From: Rhizobium herbae
Lineage (GTDB): Bacteria > Pseudomonadota > Alphaproteobacteria > Rhizobiales > Rhizobiaceae
Direction of reading: 5' to 3'
DNA length: 64,000 nt
NCBI RefSeq assembly: GCF_019511375.1
Contig: NZ_JAEUAO010000008.1
Span: forward strand, 55,255-119,254
Part shown: piece by piece, positions 19,631 through 28,861 of the stretch
Layout of the letters: the number at the start of each line of letters is the position of its first letter
Numbering within the stretch: position 1 is the first letter of the stretch
Notes under the pieces: model-generated
Told to the model about the DNA's origin: nothing
Seen by the model: only the letters and a program-made list of their open reading frames with translations
Database searches by the model: none
Position numbers and translations under genes: made by a program

Positions 19631-21183
19631 CCGTCAGGATTTACGTTCCCAGGGATGCGGCGGCGCTGGCGCTTGGCGCCGAACGTGTTGCCAAGGTGCT
19701 CGCAAGCGAAATCGAAGCACGCGGCCTCGACGCCACCATCGTGCGCAACGGATCGCGCGGCCTGCACTGGCTGGAGCCGATGGTCGAGGTCGAGACGGCG
19801 CAAGGCCGGATCGCCTACGGCCCGGTCAAGTCATCCGATGTCGCCGGCCTGCTCGATGCCGGACTGGTCGAAGGTGGCAATCATGCGCTCTGCCTCGGAA
19901 AGACCGAGGAACTGCCGTTCCTGAAAAGCCAGACGCGACTGACCTTTGCCCGCTGCGGCATCATCGATCCGCTGTCGCTTGCCGACTACCGGGCGCATGA
20001 CGGGTTGAAGGGGCTGGAACGGGCCGTCACCCTGGCGCCGGCCGATATCGTCGCCCATGTGACCGAGAGCGGCCTGCGCGGACGCGGCGGTGCAGGCTTC
20101 CCGACCGGCATCAAGTGGAAGACGGTGCTCGAGACGCCGGGCGTGCGCAAATACATCGTCTGCAATGCCGATGAGGGCGACAGCGGTACCTTTGCCGACC
20201 GCATGATCATGGAAGGCGACCCCTTCGTGCTGATCGAGGGCATGGCGATCGCCGGCATCGCGACCGGTGCGACCAAGGGCTTCGTCTATATCCGCTCGGA
20301 ATATCCGCACGCCATCGCGACGATGACGCAAGCGGTGGAGATCGCCCATAAGGCGGGGGTACTCGGGACTTCGGTGCTCGGTTCGCCGCACGCCTTCGAT
20401 ATCGAAATTCGCGCCGGCGCCGGCGCCTATGTCTGCGGCGAGGAAACGGCGCTTCTGAACTCGCTCGAAGGCAAGCGCGGCATCGTGCGCGCCAAACCGC
20501 CGCTGCCCGCCCACAAGGGCCTGTTCGACTGTCCGACCGTCATCAACAACGTCATCTCGCTCGCCTCGGTGCCGATCATCATGGACAAGGGGCCGAGCTA
20601 CTACAAGGACTTCGGCATGGGCCGCTCGCGCGGCACAATCCCGATCCAGATCGCCGGCAATGTCCGGCATCGCGGGCTTTACGAGGCAGCCTTCGGCCTG
20701 ACGCTGGGTCAGATCGTCGACGACATCGGCGGCGGCACGGCCTCGGGTCGGCCGGTGAAGGCCGTGCAGGTCGGCGGCCCCCTCGGTGCCTATTTCCCGC
20801 GCGCACTGTTCGACACGCCCTTCGACTACGAAGCCTTCGCGGCAAAAGACGGGCTGATCGGCCACGCCGGCATCGTCGTATTCGACGACACGGCCGACAT
20901 GCTGAAACAGGCGCGTTTCGCCATGGAATTCTGTGCGGTGGAAAGCTGCGGCAAGTGCACGCCGTGCCGCATCGGCTCGACCCGCGGCGTCGAGGTGGCC
21001 GACAAGATCGCCCAGGGAATCGAACCGGAAAAGAACCGCGAACTGCTCGCCGATCTCTGCAACACGATGAAATTCGGCTCGCTCTGCGCGCTGGGCGGCT
21101 TCACGCCCTATCCAGTGATGAGCGCGATGACCCATTTTCCGGACGATTTTTCGCCGGCTCCTCTTGTCGAAGCTGCGGAGTAA
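19627..21183 (+). CDS. fdsB: NAD-dependent formate dehydrogenase, beta subunit (FMN, NAD site)
   Basis: A 518-residue NuoF-like subunit. A thioredoxin-like N-terminal domain (about 1-110) precedes the FMN/NADH domain with RGRGGAGFPTG (about 151-161). A C-terminal [4Fe-4S] site is seen at ESCGKCTPCR. It reduces NAD+ with electrons from the formate-oxidising FdsA. The arrangement gamma-beta-alpha is that of soluble cytoplasmic FDH of the C. necator/R. capsulatus type. Confidence 0.93.
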   Translation: MTVRIYVPRDAAALALGAERVAKVLASEIEARGLDATIVRNGSRGLHWLEPMVEVETAQGRIAYGPVKSSDVAGLLDAGLVEGGNHALCLGKTEELPFLKSQTRLTFARCGIIDPLSLADYRAHDGLKGLERAVTLAPADIVAHVTESGLRGRGGAGFPTGIKWKTVLETPGVRKYIVCNADEGDSGTFADRMIMEGDPFVLIEGMAIAGIATGATKGFVYIRSEYPHAIATMTQAVEIAHKAGVLGTSVLGSPHAFDIEIRAGAGAYVCGEETALLNSLEGKRGIVRAKPPLPAHKGLFDCPTVINNVISLASVPIIMDKGPSYYKDFGMGRSRGTIPIQIAGNVRHRGLYEAAFGLTLGQIVDDIGGGTASGRPVKAVQVGGPLGAYFPRALFDTPFDYEAFAAKDGLIGHAGIVVFDDTADMLKQARFAMEFCAVESCGKCTPCRIGSTRGVEVADKIAQGIEPEKNRELLADLCNTMKFGSLCALGGFTPYPVMSAMTHFPDDFSPAPLVEAAE

Positions 21184-21188
21184 TTCCC

Positions 21189-24068
21189 ATGTCCCTCATT
21201 TCTGAAATCGACTTCGGCACTCCCGCTTCCCGCTCGGAAAAGATGGTGACCCTGACCATCGACGGCAACGAGATCACTGTGCCCGAGGGCACCTCGATCA
21301 TGCGCGCTTCGATGGAGGCCGGCATCGAGGTGCCGAAACTCTGCGCCAGCGACATGATGGACGCCTTCGGCTCCTGCCGGCTCTGTCTCGTGGAAATCGA
21401 AGGCCGGGCCGGCATGCCAGCCTCGTGCACGACGCCGGTGGCGCCCGGGATAAAGGTCTCCACCCAAACCCCGCGACTGAAGGATGTCCGCCGCGGCGTC
21501 ATGGAACTCTACATTTCAGACCATCCGCTTGATTGCCTGACCTGTGCCGCCAATGGCGATTGCGAGTTGCAGGACATGGCCGGAGCGGTCGGCTTGCGCG
21601 ACGTGCGCTATGGCTATGACGGCGAAAACCACGTCAAGGCGCGCAATGACGGCGCGATCAACATCAAATGGTCGCCGAAGGACGAATCCAACCCCTATTT
21701 CACCTTCGATCCGGCGAAATGCATCGTCTGTTCGCGTTGCGTGCGCGCCTGCGAAGAGGTTCAGGGCACGTTTGCGCTGACGATCGAGGGACGCGGATTC
21801 GACAGCCGGGTTTCGGCCGGCATGCATGAAAATTTCCTCGAATCGGAATGCGTCTCCTGCGGCGCCTGCGTGCAGGCCTGCCCGACGGCGACGCTGACGG
21901 AAAAATCAGTGATCGAGATCGGCCAGCCGGAGCATTCGGTCGTCACCACCTGCGCCTATTGCGGCGTCGGCTGCTCGTTCAAGGCGGAGATGCGCGGCGA
22001 GGAACTGGTGCGCATGGTGCCGTGGAAGGACGGCCAGGCCAATCGCGGCCATTCCTGCGTCAAGGGCCGCTTCGCCTATGGCTATTCGACCCACAAGGAG
22101 CGCATCCTCAACCCGATGATCCGCGAGAAGATCACCGATCCCTGGCGCGAAGTCAGCTGGGAAGAGGCCCTTGCCCATACGGCCGCCGAGTTCCGCCGCA
22201 TCCAGTATCAGCACGGCCGCGATTCGGTCGGCGGCATTACCTCGTCGCGCTGCACCAACGAGGAAACCTATCTCGTCCAGAAGCTGGTGCGCGCCGGCTT
22301 CGGCAACAACAATGTCGATACCTGTGCCCGCGTCTGCCATTCGCCGACCGGCTACGGTCTCGGCGCAACCTTCGGTACCTCTGCCGGCACACAGAACTTC
22401 GATTCGGTCGAACACACCGACGTCGTCATCATCATCGGCGCCAATCCGACTGATGGTCATCCGGTCTTCGCCTCGCGGCTGAAGAAGCGCCTGCGCCAGG
22501 GTGCCAAGCTGATCGTCATCGACCCGCGCCGTATCGACATGGTATCCTCGCCGCATGTCAGGGCGTCGCATCATCTGCCGCTGCGCCCCGGCACCAATGT
22601 CGCCGTCGTCACCTCGCTGGCGCATGTCATCGTCACCGAGGGCCTCTACGACGAGAAATTCATCCGCGAGCGCTGCGACTGGTCGGAATTCGAGGACTGG
22701 GCGGCCTTCGTCGCCGAGCCGCATCACAGCCCGGAAGAAGTCGAAAAACTCTCCGGTGTGCCCGCCGAGGAAATCCGCGGCGCCGCCCGGCTGTTTGCCA
22801 CCGGCGGCAACGGCTCGATCTATTACGGTCTCGGCGTCACCGAACACAGCCAGGGCTCGACGACGGTCATGGCGATCGCCAACCTGGCCATGGCGACCGG
22901 CAACATCGGCCGCCCCGGCGTCGGCGTGAACCCGCTGCGCGGCCAGAACAACGTCCAGGGTTCCTGCGACATGGGCTCCTTCCCGCATGAACTGCCGGGC
23001 TACCGCCACGTGTCCGACGATGTGACCCGTGACATCTTCGAAAAGCTCTGGGGCGTGACGATCTCGAACGAGCCGGGCCTGCGCATCCCCAACATGCTGG
23101 ACGCTGCCGTCGACGGCTCCTTCAAGGGCATCTACATCCAGGGCGAGGATATCCTCCAGTCCGACCCGGATACCAAGCACGTCTCGGCTGGTCTCGCCGC
23201 GATGGAATGCGTCGTCGTGCAGGACCTGTTCCTCAACGAGACGGCCAACTACGCGCATGTCTTCCTGCCCGGCTCGACCTTCCTCGAGAAGGACGGCACC
23301 TTCACCAATGCCGAGCGCCGCATCAACCGTGTGCGCAAGGTGATGACGCCGCGCAACGGCTATGCCGACTGGGAAGTGACCCAGAAGCTGGCGCAGGCGA
23401 TGGGCCTCAACTGGAACTACAGCCATCCGTCGCAGATCATGGACGAAATCGCCGCGACGACGCCGAGTTTTGCCATGGTCTCCTACGACTATCTGGAAAA
23501 GATGGGTTCGGTGCAGTGGCCCTGCAACGAGAAGGCACCACTCGGCTCCCCGATCATGCACGTCAACGGTTTCGTCCGCGGCAAGGGCAAGTTCATCCGC
23601 ACGGAATATGTGGCGACCGACGAGAAGACCGGTCCGCGCTTTCCGCTGCTGCTCACCACCGGCCGCATCCTGTCCCAGTACAATGTCGGCGCCCAGACGC
23701 GGCGCACGGACAATGTCGTCTGGCACGAGGAGGACCGGCTGGAAATCCACCCCAACGATGCCGAGATGCGCGGCGTGCGCGACGGCGACTGGGTGAAGCT
23801 GATGAGCCGCTCCGGCGATACGACGCTTCGGGCCCTGATCACCGAGCGCGTCGCCCCCGGCGTCGTCTACACCACCTTCCACCATCCTACGACGCAGGCG
23901 AACGTCATCACCACCGACTTCTCCGACTGGGCAACCAACTGTCCCGAATATAAGGTGACGGCGGTGCAGGTCTCGCCCTCGAACGGTCCGTCGCAATGGC
24001 AGGTCGACTACGACGAACAGGCCCGCCAGTCGCGCCGGATCGCCGGCAAGATGGAGGCTGCGGAGTAA
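21189..24068 (+). CDS. fdsA: NAD-dependent formate dehydrogenase, catalytic alpha subunit (Mo)
   Basis: A 959-residue molybdenum subunit with a NuoG-like N-terminus. [2Fe-2S] ligands are C52, C63, C66 and C80; the His-Cys3 motif is at 112-125 (DHPLDCLTC...DC); two ferredoxin-type clusters lie at 178-188 and 221-231. The bis-MGD domain starts at 255 with CAYCGVGC. Mo ligand C383 and adjacent H384 (ARVCHSPT) are intact, so this is a Cys rather than a Sec enzyme. Formate is oxidised to CO2. Start 21189 (MSLISEI) lies 5 bp after fdsB; the longer frame overlaps fdsB and was rejected. Confidence 0.94.
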   Translation: MSLISEIDFGTPASRSEKMVTLTIDGNEITVPEGTSIMRASMEAGIEVPKLCASDMMDAFGSCRLCLVEIEGRAGMPASCTTPVAPGIKVSTQTPRLKDVRRGVMELYISDHPLDCLTCAANGDCELQDMAGAVGLRDVRYGYDGENHVKARNDGAINIKWSPKDESNPYFTFDPAKCIVCSRCVRACEEVQGTFALTIEGRGFDSRVSAGMHENFLESECVSCGACVQACPTATLTEKSVIEIGQPEHSVVTTCAYCGVGCSFKAEMRGEELVRMVPWKDGQANRGHSCVKGRFAYGYSTHKERILNPMIREKITDPWREVSWEEALAHTAAEFRRIQYQHGRDSVGGITSSRCTNEETYLVQKLVRAGFGNNNVDTCARVCHSPTGYGLGATFGTSAGTQNFDSVEHTDVVIIIGANPTDGHPVFASRLKKRLRQGAKLIVIDPRRIDMVSSPHVRASHHLPLRPGTNVAVVTSLAHVIVTEGLYDEKFIRERCDWSEFEDWAAFVAEPHHSPEEVEKLSGVPAEEIRGAARLFATGGNGSIYYGLGVTEHSQGSTTVMAIANLAMATGNIGRPGVGVNPLRGQNNVQGSCDMGSFPHELPGYRHVSDDVTRDIFEKLWGVTISNEPGLRIPNMLDAAVDGSFKGIYIQGEDILQSDPDTKHVSAGLAAMECVVVQDLFLNETANYAHVFLPGSTFLEKDGTFTNAERRINRVRKVMTPRNGYADWEVTQKLAQAMGLNWNYSHPSQIMDEIAATTPSFAMVSYDYLEKMGSVQWPCNEKAPLGSPIMHVNGFVRGKGKFIRTEYVATDEKTGPRFPLLLTTGRILSQYNVGAQTRRTDNVVWHEEDRLEIHPNDAEMRGVRDGDWVKLMSRSGDTTLRALITERVAPGVVYTTFHHPTTQANVITTDFSDWATNCPEYKVTAVQVSPSNGPSQWQVDYDEQARQSRRIAGKMEAAE

Positions 24069-24301
24069 TTTCCGATGTTCGAGTTTGCCGTGCTCACGCC
24101 CCTCGGCCCTGTCGGGCAGTTCCACCTTAAAGGGGGAGATTGGCTGTGCGCGCCCACAGCGCCCTCTGCATTGCACCTGGAACTTTCTAGGAATGCGAAT
24201 GTAAACAGAGCCCGCGGAAGCATCCGCATATTCCAATCTCCCCCCTTGAGGGGGAGATGTCACGCAGTGACAGAGGGGGGTGCCGTGCACTCCGTCGCAG
24301 C
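24069..24301. repeat. Palindromic intergenic repeat inside the fds operon
   Basis: The region contains GGGGGAGATTGG (24133-24144) and its inverted copy at 24233-24244. A nested 9-bp stem follows, ATCTCCCCC/GGGGGAGAT (24236-24258), then GTCAC-GCA-GTGAC (24259-24271). A related element lies near 44347-44377. This is a rhizobial-type intergenic palindromic element; it separates fdsA from fdsC. Confidence 0.65.
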
Positions 24302-25129
24302 ATGACCCCGTTCAAACTCACGCAAAAGGTCCGCGAAACCGCCCGCCGCAATGGAAAGCTCGGTGCCGGCAGCCGTGTCGTGCCTGAGGAAACCCCGATC
24401 GCCTTTTCCTATGGCGGTTCGACCCATGCCGTGATGATGGCGACACCCGGCGATTTCGAGGACTTCGCCGTCGGCTTCAGCCTGACGGAGGGCATCATTG
24501 ACGATCCCGCAGCGATCGAGTCGATCGAAGCGGTGGCAGACGAGAAGGGCATCGATCTGCAGATCGTCCTGAAAGACGAGCAGAACGACGCACTCACCGC
24601 CCGCCGCCGCCATATGGCCGGGCCGGTCGGCTGCGGGCTCTGCGGCATCGAATCGATCGAGCAGGCGGTGCGCAAGACACCGTCGGTGACGGGTTCGCCG
24701 CTACGCCTTACGCAACAACAGATCGTCGAGGCTGTGGCGCTCTTGAACGGCCAGCAGCCGCTGCATTTCGAGACGCGGGCCGTGCATGGGGCCGGCTTCT
24801 ATGTGCCCGGCAAGGGACTGATCGCCGTGCGCGAGGATGTCGGCCGGCACAATGCGCTCGACAAGCTGGTGGGGGCAGCGGCGCGGGCCGGCCATTCCGG
24901 CGCAAGCGGCGCCGTCATCGTCACCAGCCGGGTTTCCGTCGAGATGGTACAGAAGACCGCCATCATCGGCAGCCCCTTCATCATCGCCATTTCCGCCCCG
25001 ACGGCGCTTGCCATCCGAACCGCAGACGAAGCCGGGATGACGCTGATCGCGCTGGTGCGCGGCGCCGAGTTCGAGATTTTCACCCATTCAGACCGTATCC
25101 AGTCCGGAGCCATCGCCGATGTCGCTTGA
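24302..25129 (+). CDS. fdsC: Formate dehydrogenase accessory sulfurtransferase, FdhD family
   Basis: A 275-residue FdhD-family protein. The persulfide-carrying Cys pair is C111 and C114 (GCGLCG). Other family blocks are EDFAVGFSLTEGII, HFETRAVHGAGFY and REDVGRHNALDKLVG. It is needed to sulfurate the bis-MGD cofactor before insertion into FdsA. The start at ATG 24302 avoids the repeat element upstream. Its end overlaps fdsD by 11 bp. Confidence 0.92.
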   Translation: MTPFKLTQKVRETARRNGKLGAGSRVVPEETPIAFSYGGSTHAVMMATPGDFEDFAVGFSLTEGIIDDPAAIESIEAVADEKGIDLQIVLKDEQNDALTARRRHMAGPVGCGLCGIESIEQAVRKTPSVTGSPLRLTQQQIVEAVALLNGQQPLHFETRAVHGAGFYVPGKGLIAVREDVGRHNALDKLVGAAARAGHSGASGAVIVTSRVSVEMVQKTAIIGSPFIIAISAPTALAIRTADEAGMTLIALVRGAEFEIFTHSDRIQSGAIADVA

Positions 25130-25415
25130 TCACACCAATGCCAAACTCGTGCGGATGGCGAACCAGATCGCCACCTTCTTTAAGTCGCAGCCGGAGGCCG
25201 AGCGCGTCCACGGCGTTGCCACGCATATCAACAAGTTCTGGGAACCGCGCATGCGCAAGGCGTTCTTCGAGCTTGTCGAACGCGGCGATGCAGGCTTTGA
25301 CCCCATCGTGATCGCAGCCGCCGATATCATCAAACGCCCTGGCAGCCCTTCTGCGGCCGCCGAGACGCCGGAGCATGTCGATCTCGCCATGCAGCAGGCC
25401 GGCTTCAGCGATTGA
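25119..25415 (+). CDS. fdsD: Formate dehydrogenase delta subunit
   Basis: A 98-residue helical protein matching the small FdsD subunit (MANQIATFFKSQPE, HINKFWEPRMRK). It is required for mature, stable FDS complex and closes the fdsGBACD operon. It overlaps fdsC by 11 bp at its start, and its last 11 bp overlap the 3' end of the convergent Lrp-family gene. Confidence 0.9.
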   Translation: MSLDHTNAKLVRMANQIATFFKSQPEAERVHGVATHINKFWEPRMRKAFFELVERGDAGFDPIVIAAADIIKRPGSPSAAAETPEHVDLAMQQAGFSD

Positions 25416-25836
25416 TTCGCGTCGACAGGATGATTGACGACAGGGTCTTCTCGACACCGTCGATCTCGCCGATCCGGTCGATAACCAGATCGAGTTCACT
25501 GATCGAGGAGGCGGCAATGATGGCGATCAGATCGAAGCTGCCGCTGACTGAATGCAATGTCCGCACGTCCTCGATGGCATGAAGCTCCTGCGTCACCCGC
25601 GCCAGCGCCTTCGGCGCCAACGTGATCAGCACATGCGCCTTGACGAGCCCCTTCTCGAAATCCTCCGATAGCCGCACGCCATAGCCGGCGATCACCCCAT
25701 CCCGCTCCAGCCGCTCGATCTTCGCCTGCACCGTGGTACGCGAGAGGCCAAGCTTGCGAGCGAGCAGCGCCGTGGCCATGCGGGCGTTTTCGCTGAGCAG
25801 CGAGAGAAGCTGCCTGTCCTTGTCGGCCAACGTCAT
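25405..25836 (-). CDS. Lrp/AsnC-family transcriptional regulator
   Basis: A 143-residue Lrp-type protein. The N-terminal helix-turn-helix (ARKLGLSRTTVQAKIERL, about 26-45) is followed by a RAM ligand domain (about 60-138). ATG 25836 is chosen because AGGA lies eight bases upstream; earlier in-frame codons overlap that site. It is divergent from the saccharopine/lysine dehydrogenase gene and probably regulates it, as is common for Lrp-like regulators next to amino-acid catabolic genes. Confidence 0.87.
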   Translation of the reverse strand: MTLADKDRQLLSLLSENARMATALLARKLGLSRTTVQAKIERLERDGVIAGYGVRLSEDFEKGLVKAHVLITLAPKALARVTQELHAIEDVRTLHSVSGSFDLIAIIAASSISELDLVIDRIGEIDGVEKTLSSIILSTRINR

Positions 25837-25858
25837 TATGTACATCCTCAATGGCGAT

Positions 25859-25879
25859 ATGCCGATTATTGTACGGCAT
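25859..25879. promoter_or_regulatory. Candidate Lrp-type operator
   Basis: ATGCCG-N9-CGGCAT is a perfect 6-bp-arm dyad centred 33 bp upstream of the Lrp-family start and in front of the divergent dehydrogenase. Size and AT-rich centre match Lrp/AsnC sites. Confidence 0.55.
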
Positions 25880-25957
25880 TTCTATCATATCAGCGCTTCA
25901 TATCAACAGTCGAAACTTCGATAATCGCAGCAGACAGATTCAGTTGGGGGACCCGCC

Positions 25958-27061
25958 ATGAAAAACATCGTCGTCATCGGAGCCGGCAAGATCGGCTCGA
26001 CCATCGCCAGGCTTCTTGCCCATTCCGGCGATTACCACGTCACGCTCGCCGACCGCAGCGCCGAGCAGCTTTTCCAGATCGAAAGGCACGAGGCGATCAC
26101 CACCACCGAGATCGACATTGACGACGGCAACGCGCTGGTCGGCCTGCTTGCCGGCAAGTTCGCGGTTCTCAGCGCCGCTCCGTTCCATCTGACGATCGCG
26201 ATCGCCGAAGCCGCCTCCAAGGCCGGCGTCCACTATCTCGACCTCACCGAAGACGTCGAATCGACCCGCCGGGTGAAGGCCATCGCCGCAACTGCAAGCA
26301 CCGCCTTCATCCCGCAATGCGGCCTGGCGCCGGGTTTCATCTCGATCGTCGCCAATGATCTTGCCCATCATTTCGACACGCTCGACAGCGTGCGCATGCG
26401 CGTCGGCGCGCTGCCGCAATACCCCTCCAACGCCCTCAACTATAACCTGACCTGGAGCACGGACGGCGTCATCAACGAATATATCGAGCCCTGCGAGGCG
26501 ATCGTCGAAGGCCAGCTGATCGAAGTTCCGGCGCTGGAGGAACGCGAGGAGTTTTCGCTGGACGGCGTCACCTACGAGGCTTTCAACACCTCCGGCGGCC
26601 TCGGCACGCTGTGCGAGAGCCTCAAGGGCAAGGTGCGAACGCTCAACTACCGCACCATCCGCTATCCCGGCCATGCCGCGATCATGAAGGCGCTGCTCAA
26701 CGATCTCGGCCTGCGCCACCGCCGCGACGTGCTGAAGGATATATTCGAGAACGCCCTGCCCTCTACCATGCAGGACGTCGTCATCATCTTCGTCACCGTC
26801 GCAGGCCGCAAGGATGGCCGCCTCGTGCAGGAAACCTACGCCAACAAGGTCTACAGCGCCGTCGTCGCGGGCCGCATGATGAGCGCCATCCAGATCACCA
26901 CGGCCTGCAGCATCTGCGCCGTGCTGGACATGCTGGCCAAGGGCGAACTGCCTTCGAAGGGCTTCATCCGCCAGGAGGAAATCGGCCTCGACGCATTCCT
27001 CAAGAGCCGTTTCGGCCATTACTACGAGCAGAAGGCTTATGCGGACAAAATGGCAGGCTGA
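25958..27061 (+). CDS. Saccharopine dehydrogenase-family protein, candidate L-lysine 6-dehydrogenase
   Basis: A 367-residue protein with an N-terminal Rossmann motif (IGAGKIGSTIARLL) and a saccharopine-dehydrogenase-type C-terminal domain. Size and family fit L-lysine 6-dehydrogenase as known from Agrobacterium, which converts lysine to the 6-semialdehyde with NAD+. Saccharopine or carboxynorspermidine dehydrogenase relatives cannot be excluded. The divergent Lrp regulator supports a role in amino-acid catabolism. A strong terminator follows, so the gene stands alone. Confidence 0.78.
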   Translation: MKNIVVIGAGKIGSTIARLLAHSGDYHVTLADRSAEQLFQIERHEAITTTEIDIDDGNALVGLLAGKFAVLSAAPFHLTIAIAEAASKAGVHYLDLTEDVESTRRVKAIAATASTAFIPQCGLAPGFISIVANDLAHHFDTLDSVRMRVGALPQYPSNALNYNLTWSTDGVINEYIEPCEAIVEGQLIEVPALEEREEFSLDGVTYEAFNTSGGLGTLCESLKGKVRTLNYRTIRYPGHAAIMKALLNDLGLRHRRDVLKDIFENALPSTMQDVVIIFVTVAGRKDGRLVQETYANKVYSAVVAGRMMSAIQITTACSICAVLDMLAKGELPSKGFIRQEEIGLDAFLKSRFGHYYEQKAYADKMAG

Positions 27062-27097
27062 CCGGCAGGGCGCCATTGACAAGACCATGGACCGCAG

Positions 27098-27127
27098 CGC
27101 CCGGGATTGAAAAATCCCGGGCGTTTT
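27098..27127 (+). terminator. Rho-independent terminator of the saccharopine dehydrogenase-family gene
   Basis: Perfect 11-bp stem CGCCCGGGATT/AATCCCGGGCG with a GAAA loop and TTTT, 37 bp after the stop codon. Confidence 0.85.
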
Positions 27128-27202
27128 CGTGTTCATCATTCAGGACATTTGCACGCTTGAAAGGAGCTTGCGTGGCGTCGAGGCCGCATGTGCGCCGAAA
27201 TC

Positions 27203-28630
27203 CTAGGTCCGGCCGAATTCGTCGGCCAGCCGGACAGTATCATCGTCCTTGAGATAGGAACCGGTCTGCACCTCAATCAGTTCCAGCGGGATCTTGCCGG
27301 GATTGGTCAGCCGGTGCACGACGCCCTGCGGGATATAGACCGACTCGTTTTCGTGTAGCAGGCGGGTCTCGCTGCCGATGGTGATTTCCGCCGTGCCGCG
27401 CACGACGATCCAGTGCTCCGAGCGATGGTGATGCTTCTGCAGCGAGATCTTGCGGCCGGGCGTGACATGGAGCCGCTTCACCTCGAAGCGTTCGCCGCTC
27501 AGCACCGAGGAGACGTCACCCCAGGGGCGATAGGAGGTCGGGTGGGTTTCCGTCAACGGCCGCGTCTTGGCCGACATGGCGAGCTTCTTGACGATCTTGC
27601 CGACGTCCTGGCTGTCCTTGAGGTGCCCGACATAGACGGCGTCCTCGCTGGCGATAACGGCGACATCCTCCAGCCCATGCACGGCGAGATGAATATCCCG
27701 CGACAGGACGAGAGAGTTGCGCGTGTTGCTCACCGAAGCATTTTCGCCAACGACATTACCCTGTTTGTCCTTTTCGCCGATGGCCCAGACGGAGTCCCAG
27801 CTGCCAAGGTCGGACCAGCTGAAGGACGATGGAACGACGGCCGCATCGGCAGTATTTTCAAACACCGCATAGTCCACCGAAATGTCCGGCGCCTGCGAGA
27901 AGGCCGCCTCATCAAGCCGGTCGAAGTCGAGATCGTGCTTCCTATCCTGGAAAGCCCGCAGCGCCGCTTCGTGAACGGCCGGCGCATAGCGCAGGATTTC
28001 CGCGAGGAACCGGCCGACGGGCAGCATGAACATGCCGGAGTTCCAGAGATAGCGGCCGCTCGCCAGCAGTTCCTCGGCGCGTTCACGGTTCGGCTTCTCG
28101 ACGAAGCGGGCAACGGTCTTTGCGCCCGTGGCGAGATCGGCGCCCGTTTCGATGTAACCGTAACCGGTCGCGGGTTCGGTCGGCCGGATGCCGAATGTCA
28201 CAAGCTTGCCGGCCCTGGCGGTCTCCCGCGCGATGCGGATGCAATCGAAATAGTGGTCGCCGGCGTCGATCTCGTGATCCGACGCGAGAACCTGCATGAT
28301 CGCGTCATCGCCATATTCACGCTGGACGGCAAAAGCGGCCGCGGCAAGTGCCGGCGCCGTATTGCGGGCGATCGGCTCCAAAAGGATGCTCGACAGCGGC
28401 GCTTCGAGCGCTCGTGCCTGCTCGGCAACCATGAAGCGGAACTCGGCATTGGTGACGACGACAGCCGGCGTGTACCGCCGCGGATCAGACACCCGCTGCA
28501 AGGTCTTCTGGAACAGCGAATGGTCGCCGAGAAACTGGAGAAACTGTTTTGGCGCCGCCGATCGCGACAGCGGCCACAGCCGCGTTCCCTTGCCACCGGC
28601 CATGATGACCGGCACGATCTTCGAAGGCAT
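27203..28630 (-). CDS. Mannose-1-phosphate guanylyltransferase / mannose-6-phosphate isomerase
   Basis: A 475-residue type II bifunctional enzyme (ManC/AlgA/XanB class). The nucleotidyltransferase domain begins with MAGGKGTRLWPLSR and carries the FVEKP loop. The C-terminal cupin isomerase domain shows QKHHHRSEHWIVV metal ligands. It makes GDP-mannose, and possibly mannose-1-P from fructose-6-P via mannose-6-P, for surface polysaccharide. Start 28630 (MPSKIVP) follows GAGGA; the upstream extension was rejected. It faces the saccharopine dehydrogenase-family gene across a terminator. Confidence 0.9.
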   Translation of the reverse strand: MPSKIVPVIMAGGKGTRLWPLSRSAAPKQFLQFLGDHSLFQKTLQRVSDPRRYTPAVVVTNAEFRFMVAEQARALEAPLSSILLEPIARNTAPALAAAAFAVQREYGDDAIMQVLASDHEIDAGDHYFDCIRIARETARAGKLVTFGIRPTEPATGYGYIETGADLATGAKTVARFVEKPNRERAEELLASGRYLWNSGMFMLPVGRFLAEILRYAPAVHEAALRAFQDRKHDLDFDRLDEAAFSQAPDISVDYAVFENTADAAVVPSSFSWSDLGSWDSVWAIGEKDKQGNVVGENASVSNTRNSLVLSRDIHLAVHGLEDVAVIASEDAVYVGHLKDSQDVGKIVKKLAMSAKTRPLTETHPTSYRPWGDVSSVLSGERFEVKRLHVTPGRKISLQKHHHRSEHWIVVRGTAEITIGSETRLLHENESVYIPQGVVHRLTNPGKIPLELIEVQTGSYLKDDDTVRLADEFGRT

Positions 28631-28820
28631 TCGTATCCTCTTGTCCCTTGTCGGGCGGCCCGCCCGAAATACAAAAATGTCTGCGACGGCGCAGCCTACC
28701 GGAAAACGATTGTTAGTGAAACCATCTCGCAAATGCGGGAATGTAGAAGCAAAGCTTTAGCGCGGCAGCGGCCGTCCGGAAATGAATATGTCGTGTCAAT
28801 CGAATTGGTGGCTATTAGAA

Positions 28821-28840
28821 AACCCCGCCGGAGCGGGGTT
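28821..28840 (-). terminator. Rho-independent terminator of the atp operon
   Basis: AACCCCGC-4-base loop-GCGGGGTT followed on the minus strand by a short T run (TTTTC), 22 bp past the atpC stop. Confidence 0.8.
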
Positions 28841-28861
28841 GGAAAGTCATTCATCAGCCTT

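Noticed and set aside
21906..24290. Minus-strand frame of 794 residues opposite fdsA
   Set aside because: Antisense to the molybdenum catalytic domain; no family motif and low-complexity composition.
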